From positions 86,123-150,122 of the forward strand of contig JAWKNW010000014.1 in the NCBI GenBank assembly GCA_041391505.1: a stretch of 64,000 nt of DNA, written 5' to 3'. The notes beneath the pieces were generated by a model, which was not told where the DNA came from, searched no databases, and saw nothing but the letters and a program-made list of their open reading frames with translations. Made by a program: the position numbers and the translations under genes. Below are positions 46,647 through 54,828 of this stretch, piece by piece. The stretch is from Rhodothermales bacterium (lineage in GTDB: Bacteria; Bacteroidota; Rhodothermia; Rhodothermales; JAHQVL01). Every line of letters begins with the position of its first letter. Positions within the stretch are counted from its first letter, which is position 1.

Positions 46647-47150
46647 ATGCAACGGTTCCAACGCATGCTCGTCCCGGTAGACTTCTCGCCCCCTTCGCAC
46701 GACGCGATGGCGGCGGCGCTCGATCTGGCCGCAAGCCAGGGGGCGCGCGTCGATCTGGTGCATGTGTTTGAGCCGCCCGATTTTCCGGCCCTCTACGGGG
46801 CGAGCGCGCTCAAGGTGTATGGCAAGGTGCCCGATCTGCGCGAGGCGGCGAAGCATTCGCTCCACGAATGGTTGTCGGAAGCGCATCGGGTGCATCCGGA
46901 TGTAGCGTCCCACTTCCGGGAAGGGCACGCCGCGTCCGAGATCGTCGCCGCGGCCGAGTCCCTGAAGAGCGATCTCATTGTATTGTCGACCCATGGTCAT
47001 ACCGGCTTGAAGCACGTCTTGCTGGGCAGCGTCGCCGAGCACGTCGTGCGGGTGGCGCCGTGCCCGGTACTCGTGATGCGGGCCCACGTGGCCCCCGAGC
47101 GAGACGACGACGCCACGGAACGGCCGGCACTGGCCGAACAGAACGCCTAG
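46647..47150 (+). CDS. Universal stress protein, single domain
   Basis: The 167-residue protein has one Usp domain: MLVPVDFSPPSHDAMAAALD at the start and STHGHTGLKHVLLGSVAEHV as the ATP-binding loop, followed by a short charged tail (RDDDATERPALAEQ). ATG 46647 is preceded by a GTG at 46644 in the same frame. It is 8 bp after the second Usp gene and 13 bp before the fourth, so it is within an operon. Confidence 0.92.
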   Translation: MQRFQRMLVPVDFSPPSHDAMAAALDLAASQGARVDLVHVFEPPDFPALYGASALKVYGKVPDLREAAKHSLHEWLSEAHRVHPDVASHFREGHAASEIVAAAESLKSDLIVLSTHGHTGLKHVLLGSVAEHVVRVAPCPVLVMRAHVAPERDDDATERPALAEQNA

Positions 47151-47163
47151 CGGAGGAACTACG

Positions 47164-48117
47164 ATGGCTGCCTATACGCGCATTCTGCATCCAACCGATT
47201 TTTCGGAATCGTCTGAGTCGGCCCTGGCCGCGGCGCTGGATGTGGCCCGCCGGCAGGGGGCGGAACTCCACCTCCTGCATGTGGCGCCTACCTTCGGCGA
47301 GGACCCGCTGCACAGCGTGTACACGGCCGCGCTTGACGAGAAGCGGTTCTATCGTCAACTCCAGGACGAAGCCGACGCGCGGATGATCGCCCTCATCAAC
47401 GCGCACGAAGCGACCGATCTGCGGATCAAACGCGTCCATACACACGGCCCGTCGCCGGCGCCGATGATCATTGCCTACGCGCAGGACGAAAACATCGACC
47501 TGATCGTCATCGGCACACACGGCCGGCGCGGTTTGCGGCGTTTCCTCCTGGGCAGCGTCGCCGAAGAAGTCATCCGGGGCGCCGGGTGCGACGTCTTCGC
47601 CGTGCGCGATCACACCCGGTACGAACCGGCCAAACGCCTGCTGGTCCCCCTCGATCTGACGCCGACCAGCGGGGCGCAACTGAAAACGGCCGGCGTGCTC
47701 GCCGCGATGTACGGCGCCGCCATCGACCTGCTCTACGTGCTCCCCGAACCCCCGCTCCCGGCCTGGGGCGTCGATGCCGACGTGCTCTACGGGCTGATGC
47801 CCGAGCGGAAAAACGAGGCCATCCAAACCCTCGAAAAACTGGCCGCTCCCTTGAAAGAGGAAGGCTTTGTCGTTCGCACCGTGGTCGAAGAGGGTTTTGC
47901 CAGCCGGGTCATCCACGAGGTTGCCGAGCGCAATTTCTCGGACCTGATCGTCATCGCGCCGCACAGTCGGAGCGTCGTCGAGCGCTTCTTCCTCGGCAGC
48001 GTGACCGAATGGGTGATCCGGCATTCCGAGCGGGCGGTCTACATCGCCCATACGTCGGTGGCGGAATCCGCCGAAACTGCGCCGGCCTCGGGAGCTTCCA
48101 TCACGACCACTTCTTGA
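47164..48117 (+). CDS. Universal stress protein, two UspA domains
   Basis: The 317-residue protein has a first domain AYTRILHPTDFSESSESALA with GTHGRRGLRRFLLGSVAEEV. The second domain (KRLLVPLDLTPTSGAQLKTA) ends APHSRSVVERFFLGSVTEWV, in which the first Gly of the loop is replaced, so nucleotide binding by the second half may be altered. Ribosome binding site CGGAGGA lies 8 bp before the ATG. Last of the four contiguous Usp genes. Confidence 0.92.
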   Translation: MAAYTRILHPTDFSESSESALAAALDVARRQGAELHLLHVAPTFGEDPLHSVYTAALDEKRFYRQLQDEADARMIALINAHEATDLRIKRVHTHGPSPAPMIIAYAQDENIDLIVIGTHGRRGLRRFLLGSVAEEVIRGAGCDVFAVRDHTRYEPAKRLLVPLDLTPTSGAQLKTAGVLAAMYGAAIDLLYVLPEPPLPAWGVDADVLYGLMPERKNEAIQTLEKLAAPLKEEGFVVRTVVEEGFASRVIHEVAERNFSDLIVIAPHSRSVVERFFLGSVTEWVIRHSERAVYIAHTSVAESAETAPASGASITTTS

Positions 48118-48133
48118 CCAATCGTACGTTGTA

Positions 48134-49237
48134 ATGCTTAATCAGGATGTCACTTCGTACGCCGTTCCTGCTCCGGCACGTGGTACCATGATCTCATCGT
48201 ATGCTCCTCAGAACCCCTGGAATATTGCGGAAGGAGGGTTTCCCTCGCGCGGTTCCGCCAGCCAGAAGCTGAAGTTTCTGCTGAACTACGCGGTGCTCGC
48301 GCCTTCCCTCCACAACACGCAGCCCTGGTCGTTTCGGGTGCTGGACGATGAGGTGGAGTTTTTCGCGGATGCGTCCCGCGCGATGACCGTGCTCGACCCC
48401 GAGCATCGGCAACTGGTGATCAGCTGCGGCGCCGCGCTGTTCAACCTTCGGATGGCGATCAAGCATTACGAGCATACGCCGATCGTGCATACCTTCCCGG
48501 ACCAGGACAAGCCGCATCTGCTGGCGCGGGTGCGCATCGTGGCGCCGGGCGAGGCCACGCCGCTCGAGCAGCAGCTTTTTGCGGCCATCAAAAAACGACG
48601 CACCCACCGGGGGGATTTCGCGGAGCTGCCCCTGACGGACGACGAGCTGGCCTCCCTTCGGGCCGTGGGCGAGCCGGAGCAGGTAGCGATCGAGGTGCTC
48701 ACCGAAAAAGGCGCGAAAGAGGCTGTCGGGACGCTCATCGCCGAAGGGATGGCGTTGCAGGGCCGCAACGATCGGCTGCGTGCCGAGCTGTCGTCATGGA
48801 CCGTCGAGCCCGGAAACACGCCTCCGGATCTCGTGCCGGCGTTCGCGCGCACGCGCCGCGGCACCACGGGCGGCGAGCTGGCTGACTGGGGCGGAGAAAA
48901 AGCCCAGTTTACCCTGCGCGACGTCTCCAGTGCGCCGGCGATCGTCGTCATCAGTACGCCGCACGAGAACCGCGTAAACTGGCTCAATACCGGGCAGGCG
49001 CTTTCGCGCTTGCTGCTGACATCGACCGGTCTGACCCTCTCCGCATCCTTCCTCAATCAGGGGGTGGAGGTGCCGGCGACGCGTCAGCGTCTGGCGGAAC
49101 TCGTGGGGCATCCCTATCCGCAACTGGTTCTTCGGCTGGGCCATCCGCTGGGGCAGGCCTCGGAGGAAGTCCCGCGTCAGGCCGTCGACGAAAAAATCGT
49201 GACCCACGCGCTGCAAAATCCCGGCGGCGATGCGTAG
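48134..49237 (+). CDS. Acg-type nitroreductase-fold FMN protein
   Basis: The 367-residue protein is recognised by APSLHNTQPWSFRVLDDEVE, followed by RAMTVLDPEHRQLVISCGAA and RRTHRGDF. These are hallmarks of Acg (Rv2032-like) proteins, which carry a degenerate double nitroreductase fold that binds FMN. In mycobacteria Acg belongs to the DosR dormancy regulon with many Usps. ATG 48134 has no clear ribosome binding site; ATG 48188 is an alternative. It follows the Usp cluster by 16 bp. Confidence 0.86.
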   Translation: MLNQDVTSYAVPAPARGTMISSYAPQNPWNIAEGGFPSRGSASQKLKFLLNYAVLAPSLHNTQPWSFRVLDDEVEFFADASRAMTVLDPEHRQLVISCGAALFNLRMAIKHYEHTPIVHTFPDQDKPHLLARVRIVAPGEATPLEQQLFAAIKKRRTHRGDFAELPLTDDELASLRAVGEPEQVAIEVLTEKGAKEAVGTLIAEGMALQGRNDRLRAELSSWTVEPGNTPPDLVPAFARTRRGTTGGELADWGGEKAQFTLRDVSSAPAIVVISTPHENRVNWLNTGQALSRLLLTSTGLTLSASFLNQGVEVPATRQRLAELVGHPYPQLVLRLGHPLGQASEEVPRQAVDEKIVTHALQNPGGDA

Positions 49238-49348
49238 GGGATTCGCCTACGTCTGACGCAGGGGTGGCTGTACAGGCGTGCGGTGTTGCGGGTTGTATAT
49301 TGGGCGTTGCTTCCCTCTGTTCACGCCCTTTACACCCGGTTGCTGCAC

Positions 49349-50794
49349 GTGAAAAGTATCATCTTATCTGATCCGGATGCCCGATTTTCCGATCTGGAAG
49401 AGGCGCTGACCGCCACCGGGTTTTCGTTTGAATACGTCGCGGTGACCGAGTCGCTGAGCCGGCGGTGCGTGCTGCAGCAATCGGATTTGATTGTCCTGAC
49501 GTCGGTCACGAGGGAGGTGTTGGCCGATTGTGTCCGAATACGGGACAATGCCGAGTGTTTTCCGCTCGTGATGGCCATTTTTTATGAAGATCCGAGCTAC
49601 ACCGCGGAGGAGTTGCTCTCGTACAACGTCGACGACTTCATCCTCGCGCCGGTCACCCCGTTGCGTCTCGCCGGCCGGCTGACCTTCGCCCGCGCGCGGA
49701 TCGTGAAGCGTTCGGAGAGCCGGGGGGTCGAGGCGGCGTTGCGTACCAGCGAAGCCAATGCCCGCGCGGTGCTCGAGACGACGGTCGACGGGGTGATCAC
49801 GATCGACGTGCGGGGCACCATCCAGTCATTTAACCGGGCCGCGGAGCGGATTTTCGGCTACACCCCGCAGGAGGTGATCGGCCAGGGTATCCAGGTGTTG
49901 ATGCCGCAGCCGATGCGCGACGAGCACGACGGCTACATGCGGAGTTATCTGGAAACCGGCCACGCCAAGATCATCGGCATCGGGCGGGAGGTGCAGGGGT
50001 TGCGGAAGGATGGCAGCGTGTTTCCGATGGATCTGGCGGTGAGCGAAGTGGTGACCAACGGCCAGCGGGGGTTTACCGGCATCGTGCGGGACATCTCGTA
50101 CAAGCGGCAGCTCGAACGAGAGCTGCTGCGCATCAGCGAGCAGGAGCGCCGGCGGATCGGACAGGATCTGCACGACGGACTCGGGCAGATGCTCACGGGC
50201 ATTGGCCTGATCGCCCAGAACCTCGCGCGCAAAATGGAGCGCAACGGGGCCGCCGAGGCGTCGGATGTCGCCGAAATCGCGCGACTCGTGAAGGACGCCG
50301 ATCAGCAGGCGCGGACGCTGGCGCGCGGTCTCGTGCCCATCGAGTTTCACAGCAACGGGTTGTCCATCGCGCTCGAGCGCCTCGCCACGAACGCCTCCCG
50401 CATGTTCGGCATTCCCTGTTCGTTCGAGGAGATCGGCGAAAAAGTGCATGTGTACGACAGCTCCGTCGCCACGCATCTTTACCGCATCGCGCAGGAGGCG
50501 ACCAACAACGCCGCCAAGCACAGCGAGGCCTCCCAGATCAAGATGTTGCTGGCGTCCGGCCAGGGGCAATTGCGGCTCCGCGTGCAGGACAACGGCCGCG
50601 GGATACGGCCGCGGAACAGTGACAGTGTGGGGATGGGGCTGAATATCATGAAGTACCGCGCCCAGATGATCGGGGGGGCGCTTGACCTGCGGACCAGTGC
50701 CGCGGATGGGACGGTGATTACCTGCACCGTGCCCTACGCCAACAAGCCCGACCGATCGGACGATGCCTACGTGACCGAACAGGAAACCATCTAG
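49349..50794 (+). CDS. Histidine kinase with receiver-like N-terminus and FixL-like haem-PAS signature
   Basis: From the GTG at 49349 the protein is 481 residues; a GTG at 49283 would add 22 residues and is less likely. Residues 1-120 look like a receiver domain without the phospho-Asp (SDLIVLTS). Residues about 130-245 are a PAS domain that matches FixL: MRDEHDGYMRSYLETG with H193 at the haem-ligand position, IIGIGREVQGLRKDGSVFPM with R213 at the O2-contact position. The spacing H to R (20) equals that of FixL His200/Arg220. The kinase is HisKA_3 type (QERRRIGQDLHDGLGQMLTG, H275) with HATPase motifs EATNNAAKHS and DNGRGI. An oxygen-sensing kinase is strongly suggested. Its regulator follows. 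Confidence 0.85.
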   Translation: MKSIILSDPDARFSDLEEALTATGFSFEYVAVTESLSRRCVLQQSDLIVLTSVTREVLADCVRIRDNAECFPLVMAIFYEDPSYTAEELLSYNVDDFILAPVTPLRLAGRLTFARARIVKRSESRGVEAALRTSEANARAVLETTVDGVITIDVRGTIQSFNRAAERIFGYTPQEVIGQGIQVLMPQPMRDEHDGYMRSYLETGHAKIIGIGREVQGLRKDGSVFPMDLAVSEVVTNGQRGFTGIVRDISYKRQLERELLRISEQERRRIGQDLHDGLGQMLTGIGLIAQNLARKMERNGAAEASDVAEIARLVKDADQQARTLARGLVPIEFHSNGLSIALERLATNASRMFGIPCSFEEIGEKVHVYDSSVATHLYRIAQEATNNAAKHSEASQIKMLLASGQGQLRLRVQDNGRGIRPRNSDSVGMGLNIMKYRAQMIGGALDLRTSAADGTVITCTVPYANKPDRSDDAYVTEQETI

Positions 50795-50865
50795 CGATCA
50801 TGCTGCCTACACGCGGGCCGCTTCGTCCACCCTGAATGCTGCGGGCCGCCAAACCAAGAAGAGTC

Positions 50866-51519
50866 ATGACGTACAACATCATCATTGTGGACGATCACCC
50901 CCTCATGCGGAAGGGGTTGGCGATGACGCTCGAGACGGAATCCGACTTGAAAGTCATCGGGCAGGCGGACAGCGCGGAAGACGCCATGGAGCTGTTCGAA
51001 ACGATGCGGCCTCACGTGGCGATCGTGGACATCTCGCTGCCCGGCATGAGCGGGCTCGAACTCATCAAGCATCTCCAGGCGATCTACCCGAACGTAAAGA
51101 TCGTCGTCGTCTCGCGACACGACGAATCGCTGTATGCGGAGCGCGCCATCCGTGCCGGCGCCCGGGGTTACGTGATGAAGATGGAGGCCGGCGACGTGAT
51201 CGTGCAGGCCGTGCACCGCGTGCTCAGCGGCGGGATCTACGTGAGCCCCGATATCAACGAGCGGCTGCTGATGGGGATGCTCGCCGGCCGGCGTTCGCAG
51301 GGCACCTCCCCGATGGAGGTCCTCTCCGACCGTGAACTCGAGGTCTTCGAACTGACCGGGCGCGGCCTCACCACCCGCGAGATCTCCGAACGGCTGCACC
51401 TCTCGATCAAGACGGTCGAATCCTACCGCGCGCGCATCAAGAGCAAACTCGATCTCGACAACGCGACCGAACTGCTGCAGCACGCTATCCAGTGGGTCGA
51501 GAGCGTCGGGGCCGGCTGA
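50866..51519 (+). CDS. NarL/FixJ-type response regulator
   Basis: The 217-residue regulator starts MTYNIIIVDDHPLMRKGLAM. Phospho-acceptor is D55 (VAIVDISLPGMSGLEL), followed by VVVSRHD and YVMKMEAG. A LuxR-type HTH at 145-205 reads LSDRELEVFELTGRGLTTRE and LSIKTVESYRARIKSKL. Output is transcription. Encoded 71 bp after the FixL-like kinase with HisKA_3, the kinase class that normally pairs with NarL-type regulators. The cbb3 operon and the Usp/Acg genes around it are its likely targets. Confidence 0.92.
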   Translation: MTYNIIIVDDHPLMRKGLAMTLETESDLKVIGQADSAEDAMELFETMRPHVAIVDISLPGMSGLELIKHLQAIYPNVKIVVVSRHDESLYAERAIRAGARGYVMKMEAGDVIVQAVHRVLSGGIYVSPDINERLLMGMLAGRRSQGTSPMEVLSDRELEVFELTGRGLTTREISERLHLSIKTVESYRARIKSKLDLDNATELLQHAIQWVESVGAG

Positions 51520-51566
51520 AGGCCCAACCCGCGTTTGCCATTGGAAATCGGGCAACGTATCATCTT

Positions 51567-51611
51567 AACGTCTGTGAAGAAGGCACTTCCTTCAGGTCTT
51601 CACATGACGTT
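51567..51611 (+). promoter_or_regulatory. Stem-loop in the ccoN leader region
   Basis: Arms aacgtctgtgaag (51567-51579) and cttcacatgacgtt (51598-51611) pair over 13 bp with one bulged T, and the loop can form a second short stem gaagg/ccttc. No T tract follows. It lies 166 bp upstream of ccoN and 47 bp after the regulator gene. It could be an attenuator, a processing site or a protein-binding palindrome. Confidence 0.45.
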
Positions 51612-51777
51612 CATATCCAGCCGGGCGTAGGGATTCTCCTTACAGCGAAAAAAGGGTTGACCTGCGCATCGCGAGGGGGCGCCCCTGCATAGGTTACAGG
51701 GTGTCGCCGTCATCGTTGCGGGTGGTGGCGTCTGTACCTTTTGCCAATCTTTTTTTCTCCTCAGCACCGCTAAACAC

Positions 51778-53256
51778 ATGGAAACTGGCACCCGAATCGG
51801 GCAAGCAGGCATCGAATCCGAACGATCGGATTACCAGCTGTTCACCTACGACGAGGGCATTGTCCGGATGTTTGTCTGGGCGACGTTTATCTGGGGTCTC
51901 GTCGGCATGCTGGTGGGGGTCATCATCGCCCTCCAACTTCCTTTCTGGCCCGCCAACCTGGGCGAGTATTTGAGCTTCGGCCGGTTGAGGCCGCTTCATA
52001 CCAACGCCGTCATTTTTGCGTTTGCAGGCAATGCGATCTTTGCTGCGATCTATTATTCGACGCAGCGGCTGACCAAGGCCCGCATGTTCAACGACCTGAT
52101 GAGCCGCGTGCACTTCTGGGGATGGCAGACCATCATCGTCTCGGCCGCCATCACCCTGCCGCTCGGCATCACGACCAGCAAGGAATATGCGGAGCTGGAA
52201 TGGCCGATCGACATCCTGATCACGCTGGTGTGGGTGGTTTTCGCCATCAACTTTTTTATGACCCTCAAGAGGCGGCGTGAGCAGCATCTGTACGTGGCGT
52301 TGTGGTTCTACATGGCCACGATCATCACGGTGGCGGTGCTGCACATCGGCAACAGCCTGGCCATGCCGGCGAGCCTGTTCAAGAGTTATCCGATTTACGC
52401 CGGCGTACAGGACGCCTTCATCCAGTGGTGGTACGGCCACAATGCGGTCGCCTTCTTTCTGACGACGCCTTTCCTGGGGCTGATGTACTACTTCCTCCCG
52501 AAAGCGGCCGATCGCCCGGTGTTCTCGTACCGGCTGTCGATCGTTCACTTCTGGAGCCTCGTGTTCATCTACATCTGGGCCGGCCCGCACCACCTCAACT
52601 ACACGGCGCTGCCGGAGTGGGCGGCGACGCTCGGGATGGTGTTTTCGGTCATGTTGTGGATGCCGAGCTGGGGCGGCATGATCAACGGCCTCTTTACGCT
52701 GCGCGGCGCCTGGCACAAGCTGCGTGACAGCGTGGTGCTGAAAATGTATGTGATCGGCATCACGTTCTACGGGATGTCGACCTTCGAGGGGCCGCTGCTT
52801 TCGGTCAAGGCCGTCAACGCGCTCAGCCACTACACGGACTGGACGATCGGTCACGTACACGCCGGCGCGCTGGGCTGGAACGGTTTTATGACGTTCGGGA
52901 TGATCTACTGGCTGCTGCCGCGTCTGTGGCGCACCGAGCTGTGGAGCCAGAAGCTGGCCACCGCGCACTTCTGGGTGGGCACGATCGGCATGCTGCTGTA
53001 CGTGTTCTCGATGTACACCGCCGGCGTGACCCAGGGCCTCATGTGGCGCGCCTTCGACGAAGCCGGCCGGTTGACGTATCCGGACTTCATCGAAACGGTG
53101 GTCCAGATCGTCCCGATGTACTGGGTGCGTCTGATCGGCGGACTCCTCTACTTCTCCGGCGTCGTCCTGATGGGGATCAACATGATCCAGACGGTGCGCA
53201 GCGCGCCCAAGGAATTGCCCGATCCGGCGTTCGCGCTGCCGGCGGTCCAGTCTTAA
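51778..53256 (+). CDS. ccoN: cbb3-type cytochrome c oxidase subunit I
   Basis: The 492-residue catalytic subunit has about 12 membrane helices. Haem and copper ligands are visible: PLHTNAVIFAFAGNAIFA (low-spin haem), WWYGHNAVAFFLTTPFLG, GPHHLNYTALPEW (Cu-B histidines) and GHVHAGALGWNG near the C-terminus (high-spin and low-spin haems). CcoN reduces O2 to water with very high affinity and pumps protons in the inner membrane. A 258-bp leader with a stem-loop precedes it. First gene of ccoNOQP-GHIS. Confidence 0.97.
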   Translation: METGTRIGQAGIESERSDYQLFTYDEGIVRMFVWATFIWGLVGMLVGVIIALQLPFWPANLGEYLSFGRLRPLHTNAVIFAFAGNAIFAAIYYSTQRLTKARMFNDLMSRVHFWGWQTIIVSAAITLPLGITTSKEYAELEWPIDILITLVWVVFAINFFMTLKRRREQHLYVALWFYMATIITVAVLHIGNSLAMPASLFKSYPIYAGVQDAFIQWWYGHNAVAFFLTTPFLGLMYYFLPKAADRPVFSYRLSIVHFWSLVFIYIWAGPHHLNYTALPEWAATLGMVFSVMLWMPSWGGMINGLFTLRGAWHKLRDSVVLKMYVIGITFYGMSTFEGPLLSVKAVNALSHYTDWTIGHVHAGALGWNGFMTFGMIYWLLPRLWRTELWSQKLATAHFWVGTIGMLLYVFSMYTAGVTQGLMWRAFDEAGRLTYPDFIETVVQIVPMYWVRLIGGLLYFSGVVLMGINMIQTVRSAPKELPDPAFALPAVQS

Positions 53257-53280
53257 TCTCCCAAAAGCCGAGAGTAAACC

Positions 53281-54000
53281 ATGGCAAAACGCATTATAGA
53301 GACCGAAGGCGCGCACCGAAAGCTCGAGGGCTGGCCGCTGCTCTTCTCCGTGTTGATCGGGATCTCCATCCTGATCGGCGGCGCGGTCGAGTTCATTCCG
53401 CTGGTGCTCGTTTCCACCAACGTCCCGAAGATTTCCACGGTGACGCCGTACACGCCGCTGGAAGTCGCCGGCCGCGACATCTACATCCGCGAAGGGTGCA
53501 ACAACTGCCATTCGCAGCAGGTCCGTCCCTTCCGCGACGAGATCGAACGGTATGGCGACTACTCCAAGCCGGGTGAGTTCGTGTACGACCACCCGTTCCT
53601 CTGGGGCTCGAAACGTTCCGGTCCGGACCTCGCCCGCGTGGGCGGGAAATACCCGGACCTGTGGCATGTGCGCCACATGGAAGATCCGCGCTCGACGAGT
53701 CCGCGTTCGCTGATGCCGCCCTACTACTGGCTGCTCAGCAAGGAGGCGGACCTGGATGCCCTACCGGCGAAGCTCCGGGCGCTGAGCCGGGTGGGCGTGC
53801 CCTACACCGATCAGGAGATCGCGCAGGCGACGGCCACGGCGCGCCAGCAGGCGCAGCAAATCGCCGCCGGCGTGGCGTCCCAGGGCGGTCCGGCCGGCCT
53901 GGAATCCAAAGAGATCGTCGCGCTCGTTTCCTATCTCCAGCGCCTCGGGAAAGACCTCAAGGCCGCGCCGGAATATCAATCTGCAGGAGGTACGCCATGA
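53281..54000 (+). CDS. ccoO: cbb3-type oxidase mono-haem cytochrome c subunit
   Basis: The 239-residue subunit has an N-terminal membrane anchor (GWPLLFSVLIGISILIGG) and a periplasmic cytochrome c domain with REGCNNCHSQQVRPFRDE. Axial Met is in PRSLMPPYYWLL. The pattern ERYGDYSKPGEFVYDHPFLW is typical of CcoO. A C-terminal extension after residue 150 carries a helical stretch. It carries electrons from the CcoP side to CcoN. Its TGA overlaps the start of ccoQ (ATGA). Confidence 0.95.
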   Translation: MAKRIIETEGAHRKLEGWPLLFSVLIGISILIGGAVEFIPLVLVSTNVPKISTVTPYTPLEVAGRDIYIREGCNNCHSQQVRPFRDEIERYGDYSKPGEFVYDHPFLWGSKRSGPDLARVGGKYPDLWHVRHMEDPRSTSPRSLMPPYYWLLSKEADLDALPAKLRALSRVGVPYTDQEIAQATATARQQAQQIAAGVASQGGPAGLESKEIVALVSYLQRLGKDLKAAPEYQSAGGTP

Positions 54001-54185
54001 TGAAGGATGCCATTCGCGCGCTGGAAACCGGCGCGCTGGCGGAAATAGGGCTCATCGCTTTTGTGGTGGCGTTCGTGCTGATCCTGGTCTACACCTTTTC
54101 GTTGTCCGCCCGGTTTCGCGACGCCGCCAAGAGCATGCCCCTGAACGATTCTGAACCCATTCCAACCGAGACGAACCATGCCTGA
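53997..54185 (+). CDS. ccoQ: cbb3-type oxidase small subunit (CcoQ-like)
   Basis: The 62-residue protein has one membrane helix (IGLIAFVVAFVLILVYTFSL) and short charged ends. The start overlaps ccoO (ATGA) with GGAGG just upstream inside ccoO, and its stop overlaps the ccoP start by 8 bp. Position and size match CcoQ/FixQ, which stabilises the complex. Confidence 0.85.
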   Translation: MMKDAIRALETGALAEIGLIAFVVAFVLILVYTFSLSARFRDAAKSMPLNDSEPIPTETNHA

Positions 54186-54780
54186 AACGCCCAGCCACGC
54201 GCCTGACGGTACGACCGGCGGCGACGACGCGATCATTCGCGGGCACAATTATGACGGAATCAAGGAGTATGACAATCCGATGCCCGGATGGTGGGTCTGG
54301 ATTTTCGTGCTCTCCGTGATCTTCGCACCGATTTACGTCCTCGGTGTCCACGTCTTCGGATTCCTCGACTCCTACGAGGACGACCTGGCGCAGGGCCGCG
54401 AGGAATTGCAGGTGATGCGGCACGCCTACGCCGAAGCCAACCCCGACGCCGCCGTCGATGCCAGCTCCCTGGATGCGCTGGTGGCGAATCCGGAGATGGT
54501 CGAAGCCGGCGCGGCGCACTTCGCGGCGCAATGCGCGGCCTGCCACGGGATGCAGGGCCAGGGATTGATCGGTCCGAATCTGACCGATAACTACTGGATC
54601 CATGGCGCGGCGAATTCCGCCATCTTCGATGTCATTACCAAGGGCGTCCTAGAAAAAGGGATGCCGCCCTGGGAAGCCGTCTTCTCCCCGGAAGAACGCG
54701 CCGAACTGGTGGCCTTCATCAAGTCGATCCAGGGCACCAATCCGCCCAACCCCAAAGCTCCTGAAGGCGAAGCCGTCTAG
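54178..54780 (+). CDS. ccoP: cbb3-type oxidase cytochrome c subunit III, single-haem form
   Basis: The 200-residue protein starts with the CcoP N-terminal domain (HNYDGIKEYDNPMPGWWVWI, one membrane helix). It has only one haem-binding motif, CAACH, with Met ligand GMPPWEAVF. Most CcoP proteins are near 300 residues with two haems; this one lacks the second cytochrome domain, so the complex would have two c-type haems, not three. The rest of the domain is intact and there is no sign of a frameshift. Confidence 0.94.
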   Translation: MPETPSHAPDGTTGGDDAIIRGHNYDGIKEYDNPMPGWWVWIFVLSVIFAPIYVLGVHVFGFLDSYEDDLAQGREELQVMRHAYAEANPDAAVDASSLDALVANPEMVEAGAAHFAAQCAACHGMQGQGLIGPNLTDNYWIHGAANSAIFDVITKGVLEKGMPPWEAVFSPEERAELVAFIKSIQGTNPPNPKAPEGEAV

Positions 54781-54828
54781 GGGGCATTGACCGTGCGCCA
54801 CGCCCCCGGCGCGGCGCGCGTTACGACC

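Noticed and set aside
51694..53676. 660-residue minus-strand open frame
   Set aside because: Antisense to ccoN and ccoO, no family features.
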